Assembly (NCBI RefSeq): GCF_008271745.1
Contig: NZ_VKKZ01000010.1
Location: 649,677 to 713,676 of the forward strand
Source: Rufibacter glacialis
GTDB lineage: Bacteria; Bacteroidota; Bacteroidia; Cytophagales; Hymenobacteraceae
Reading direction: 5' to 3'
Length of the DNA stretch: 64,000 nt
The notes below the pieces were generated by a model. That model did no database searches. It was not told where the DNA came from and saw nothing but the letters and a program-made list of their open reading frames with translations. How positions within the stretch are numbered: position 1 is the first letter of the stretch; each line of letters starts with the position of its first letter. The position numbers and the translations under genes were made by a program. Below are positions 61,982 to 64,000 of this stretch, in pieces.

Positions 61982-62659
61982 ATGAAAATACTGGTCATAG
62001 AAGACGAACCCCAAATGCTGGACACTCTGGTACGTTCCTTGGAACAGGAAAAGTACCTGGTAGAAACCGCCTCAGAATATGAGAGTGCCCTGGAGAAAGT
62101 CTCACTCTATACCTATGACTGTATTCTGCTGGACATCAACCTGCCCGGGGGCAGCGGGCTCACGCTGCTGGAAGAACTGAAAAAGCAGCAGAAAACCGAA
62201 GGAGTCATCATCGTGTCGGCCCGTAATTCAGTGGATGATAAGATACAGGGCCTGGAATTAGGTGCCGATGATTACCTCCCCAAGCCTTTCCACATGGCGG
62301 AGCTGCACGCCCGCGTGAAGTCTGTGCTACGCCGAAGGAAGTTTGACGGCCAGCACCTGCACCAGCTCCAGAACCTGCAGATTGACCCAGACAAACACCA
62401 GGTATGGGTAGGAGGGCAGGAACTGGTTTTGAACCGGAAGGAGTTTGACATTCTGCTCTACCTGACTACGAACAAAGACCGGCTGGTGAGCAAGACTGCC
62501 CTGGCCGAGCACGTCTGGGGCGATTACATAGACCAGGCCGACAACTATGAGTTCATCTATTCACAGATCAAGAACCTGCGCAAGAAACTGAAAGACCACG
62601 GCGCCGAGGTGGAGATCCAGGCCATTTACGGCATAGGGTACAAACTGGTCACGGCATGA
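61982..62659 (+). CDS. OmpR/PhoB-family response regulator
   Basis: 225 residues from ATG at 61982; the frame extends upstream but MKILVIEDEPQMLDTLVRSL is the standard start. The receiver domain has the acidic pocket (Glu7/Asp8), phospho-acceptor Asp51 in CILLDINLPG, and Lys101 in LPKPF. The winged-helix DNA-binding domain (about 128-225) contains LVLNRKEFDILLYL and IYGIGYKL. The histidine kinase starts on the overlapping ATGA at 62656, so the pair is coupled. The regulon is unknown. Confidence 0.94.
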   Translation: MKILVIEDEPQMLDTLVRSLEQEKYLVETASEYESALEKVSLYTYDCILLDINLPGGSGLTLLEELKKQQKTEGVIIVSARNSVDDKIQGLELGADDYLPKPFHMAELHARVKSVLRRRKFDGQHLHQLQNLQIDPDKHQVWVGGQELVLNRKEFDILLYLTTNKDRLVSKTALAEHVWGDYIDQADNYEFIYSQIKNLRKKLKDHGAEVEIQAIYGIGYKLVTA

Positions 62660-63921
62660 AGCTGCTGAACCACGCTACCACGTACTTTGCGGGGCTGCTC
62701 TTGGCGGTGCTCTCTGTGTGGGCGGGCCTTTTCTACGTAAACATGCTGGATGAAATCTATGACAGCATGGATGACGGCCTGGAAAACCAGAAGATACTGG
62801 TGGTGCAGAAAGCCAACCAAGACAGCACCGTGCTGCAGCAAAGGGAGTTTGAGGCCGGGTATTTCCGGATCAGGGAGATTCCGTTCAACGTGGCCCTCCA
62901 CGCCAAAGACCGCTACCAGGATACGCTCATGTACATGCAGAACGAGCAGGACTACGAGCCGGTACGCATGCTCACCACGGTATTTGAGCGGGACGCGCGG
63001 TATTATGAGTTGCGGCTCATTACCTCTATGGTAGAGGAAGATGATCTGATTGAGGACCTGCTGTATTCGCTGCTTTGGCTGTATTTGGGGCTGCTGGCCA
63101 GTATCCTGATCCTCAACAACCTGTTGCTGAAAAAGATCTGGCAGCCTTTTTACCGCCTACTGCACCGCTTGCAGCACTTCCGGTTGGAGAACCCTACCCC
63201 CGTTCCGGTGCAGCCTACCAACATTGATGAATTCCAGCTCCTGAACCAAACCGTAGAGAAGCTGCTGCAGCAGAACGTAGCCGCCTACCAGAACCAGAAA
63301 GCGTTTATTGAGAATGCCTCGCATGAACTGCAGACGCCGCTGGCCATCAGCCTGAATAAACTGGAACTGCTCGCCGAAAGCCAACCCTTGCAGGAGGCGC
63401 AGTTAGAGCAGATTGGCGCCGTGATGGAAAACCTGGAGCGCCTCACCCGCCTGAACAAGTCCCTGCTGCTGCTTTCCAAGATTGAGAACCGCCAGTTTCT
63501 GCAGGAAGAGGAAGTGCCGCTGGCGCCGCTCCTGCAAAAGTCCCTGCAGGACTTCTCAGACCAGCTGGCCTTCAAGGAAATCACTGTCAGCCAGCAGGCC
63601 GAGGAAGAGGTGACGCTCACCATGAACGCAGACTTGGCCGCCATGCTGGTGTTGAACCTGCTTAAGAATGCCCTGGTGCACAACGTGAAAGGCGGTTTCC
63701 TGCGCATTCAGCTCACCCAGACTACGCTCAGCTTTGAGAACTCCGGCCGCGAACAACCCCTGGAAGAAGAGAAGGTCTTCACGCGTTTTTTCAAAGAGGC
63801 CTCGTCTTCGGCCTCCACGGGCCTGGGCTTGCCCATTGTAAAAGCCATCTGCGACCTGTACGGTTTCCAGATCCACTATTCCTACCAAGAAGGGCACACC
63901 TTCACGGTGAGGTTCCGCTAG
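62656..63921 (+). CDS. Sensor histidine kinase
   Basis: 421 residues. Two transmembrane helices (about 7-28 and 138-158) flank a periplasmic sensor loop of about 110 residues with no known sensor fold. A HAMP-like linker leads to the dimerisation helix with the phosphoryl His223 in ENASHELQTPLA. The ATPase domain has the N box NLLKNALVHN (about 335-344), a shortened G1 region, and G2 STGLGLPIVKAI (about 390-401). It overlaps the response regulator by four bases. The order regulator-then-kinase and the sequence type resemble the RprXY-like pairs of Bacteroidota. The signal is unknown. Confidence 0.92.
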   Translation: MKLLNHATTYFAGLLLAVLSVWAGLFYVNMLDEIYDSMDDGLENQKILVVQKANQDSTVLQQREFEAGYFRIREIPFNVALHAKDRYQDTLMYMQNEQDYEPVRMLTTVFERDARYYELRLITSMVEEDDLIEDLLYSLLWLYLGLLASILILNNLLLKKIWQPFYRLLHRLQHFRLENPTPVPVQPTNIDEFQLLNQTVEKLLQQNVAAYQNQKAFIENASHELQTPLAISLNKLELLAESQPLQEAQLEQIGAVMENLERLTRLNKSLLLLSKIENRQFLQEEEVPLAPLLQKSLQDFSDQLAFKEITVSQQAEEEVTLTMNADLAAMLVLNLLKNALVHNVKGGFLRIQLTQTTLSFENSGREQPLEEEKVFTRFFKEASSSASTGLGLPIVKAICDLYGFQIHYSYQEGHTFTVRFR

Positions 63922-63974
63922 ATCCCTTTTCCTTAACTGCCTTCTCCCGGCAAGGCCCGGACAGCCCTGTTTCA

Positions 63975-64000
63975 AGGTTTGTTTTCAGAAAATACCGGTG
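63975..64000. repeat. Copy of the dispersed intergenic hairpin motif at the window edge
   Basis: TTTGTTTTCAGAAAATACCG then GTG: the TTTTCnnAAAA core followed by ACCGG. It continues beyond the window, 54 bases after the histidine kinase stop. Confidence 0.4.

Overview
The window reads as chromosome of a Bacteroidota bacterium, most probably Cytophagales/Hymenobacteraceae (Rufibacter-, Nibribacter- or Pontibacter-like). Grounds: several genes are preceded by the Bacteroidota -7 promoter element TAnnTTTG rather than a sigma-70 box, Shine-Dalgarno sequences are mostly absent, and there are an S46 dipeptidyl-peptidase, PorV/PorQ-type outer-membrane proteins, a membrane pyrophosphatase and a short adenylate kinase. 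The genus is inferred, not proven.

Layout. 1-3816: end of lgt, then minus-strand genes for a secreted propeller-like protein, MsrB lipoprotein, a yeast-type cytosine deaminase with a DUF4184 membrane protein, and YidD. 3883-9267: an S46 peptidase, then a translationally coupled pair of outer-membrane proteins, one carrying a ComEA-like helix-hairpin-helix segment. 9547-38670: a surface-polysaccharide locus of about 29 kb. 38887-49262: housekeeping genes (M42 peptidase, hppA, hpt, adk, obg, grpE-dnaJ, a NatAB-like ABC exporter). 49493-63921: ChaN-like protein, IscA-type Fe-S carrier, a methyltransferase, dinB, tex, a secreted transglutaminase-like/TPR protein, three small unknown genes and a two-component system.

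The polysaccharide locus has three base compositions. ugd-uxs (UDP-GlcA and UDP-Xyl supply) is very GC-rich (41 of 60 bases in 15901-15960). The glycosyltransferase stretch 20407-36111 is very AT-rich (13 of 60 GC in 32161-32220), as expected of transferred glycan genes. manC, asnB and the outer genes are intermediate. Together they predict GDP-Man, UDP-GlcA and UDP-Xyl supply, an amino sugar made and modified by a DegT aminotransferase/WbqC/acyltransferase cassette, at least nine glycosyltransferases, an ABC flippase, a polymerase-like membrane protein, an AsnB-type amidotransferase and a 2-oxoglutarate oxygenase. No initiating sugar-phosphate transferase, Wza or Wzc is visible.

The most striking signal is two adjacent GT61 glycosyltransferase genes (27008-29344) that share a nearly identical GC-rich core of about 600 bp inside diverged AT-rich ends, which looks like domain-level gene conversion. 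Intergenic DNA is also rich in structure: two kinds of 7-bp tandem arrays, several inverted-repeat elements, a GC-rich foldable block at 50938-51045, and a degenerate hairpin motif (core TTTTCTnnAAAA) recurring at more than ten intergenic sites. No tRNA, rRNA, CRISPR array, transposase or prophage was seen.
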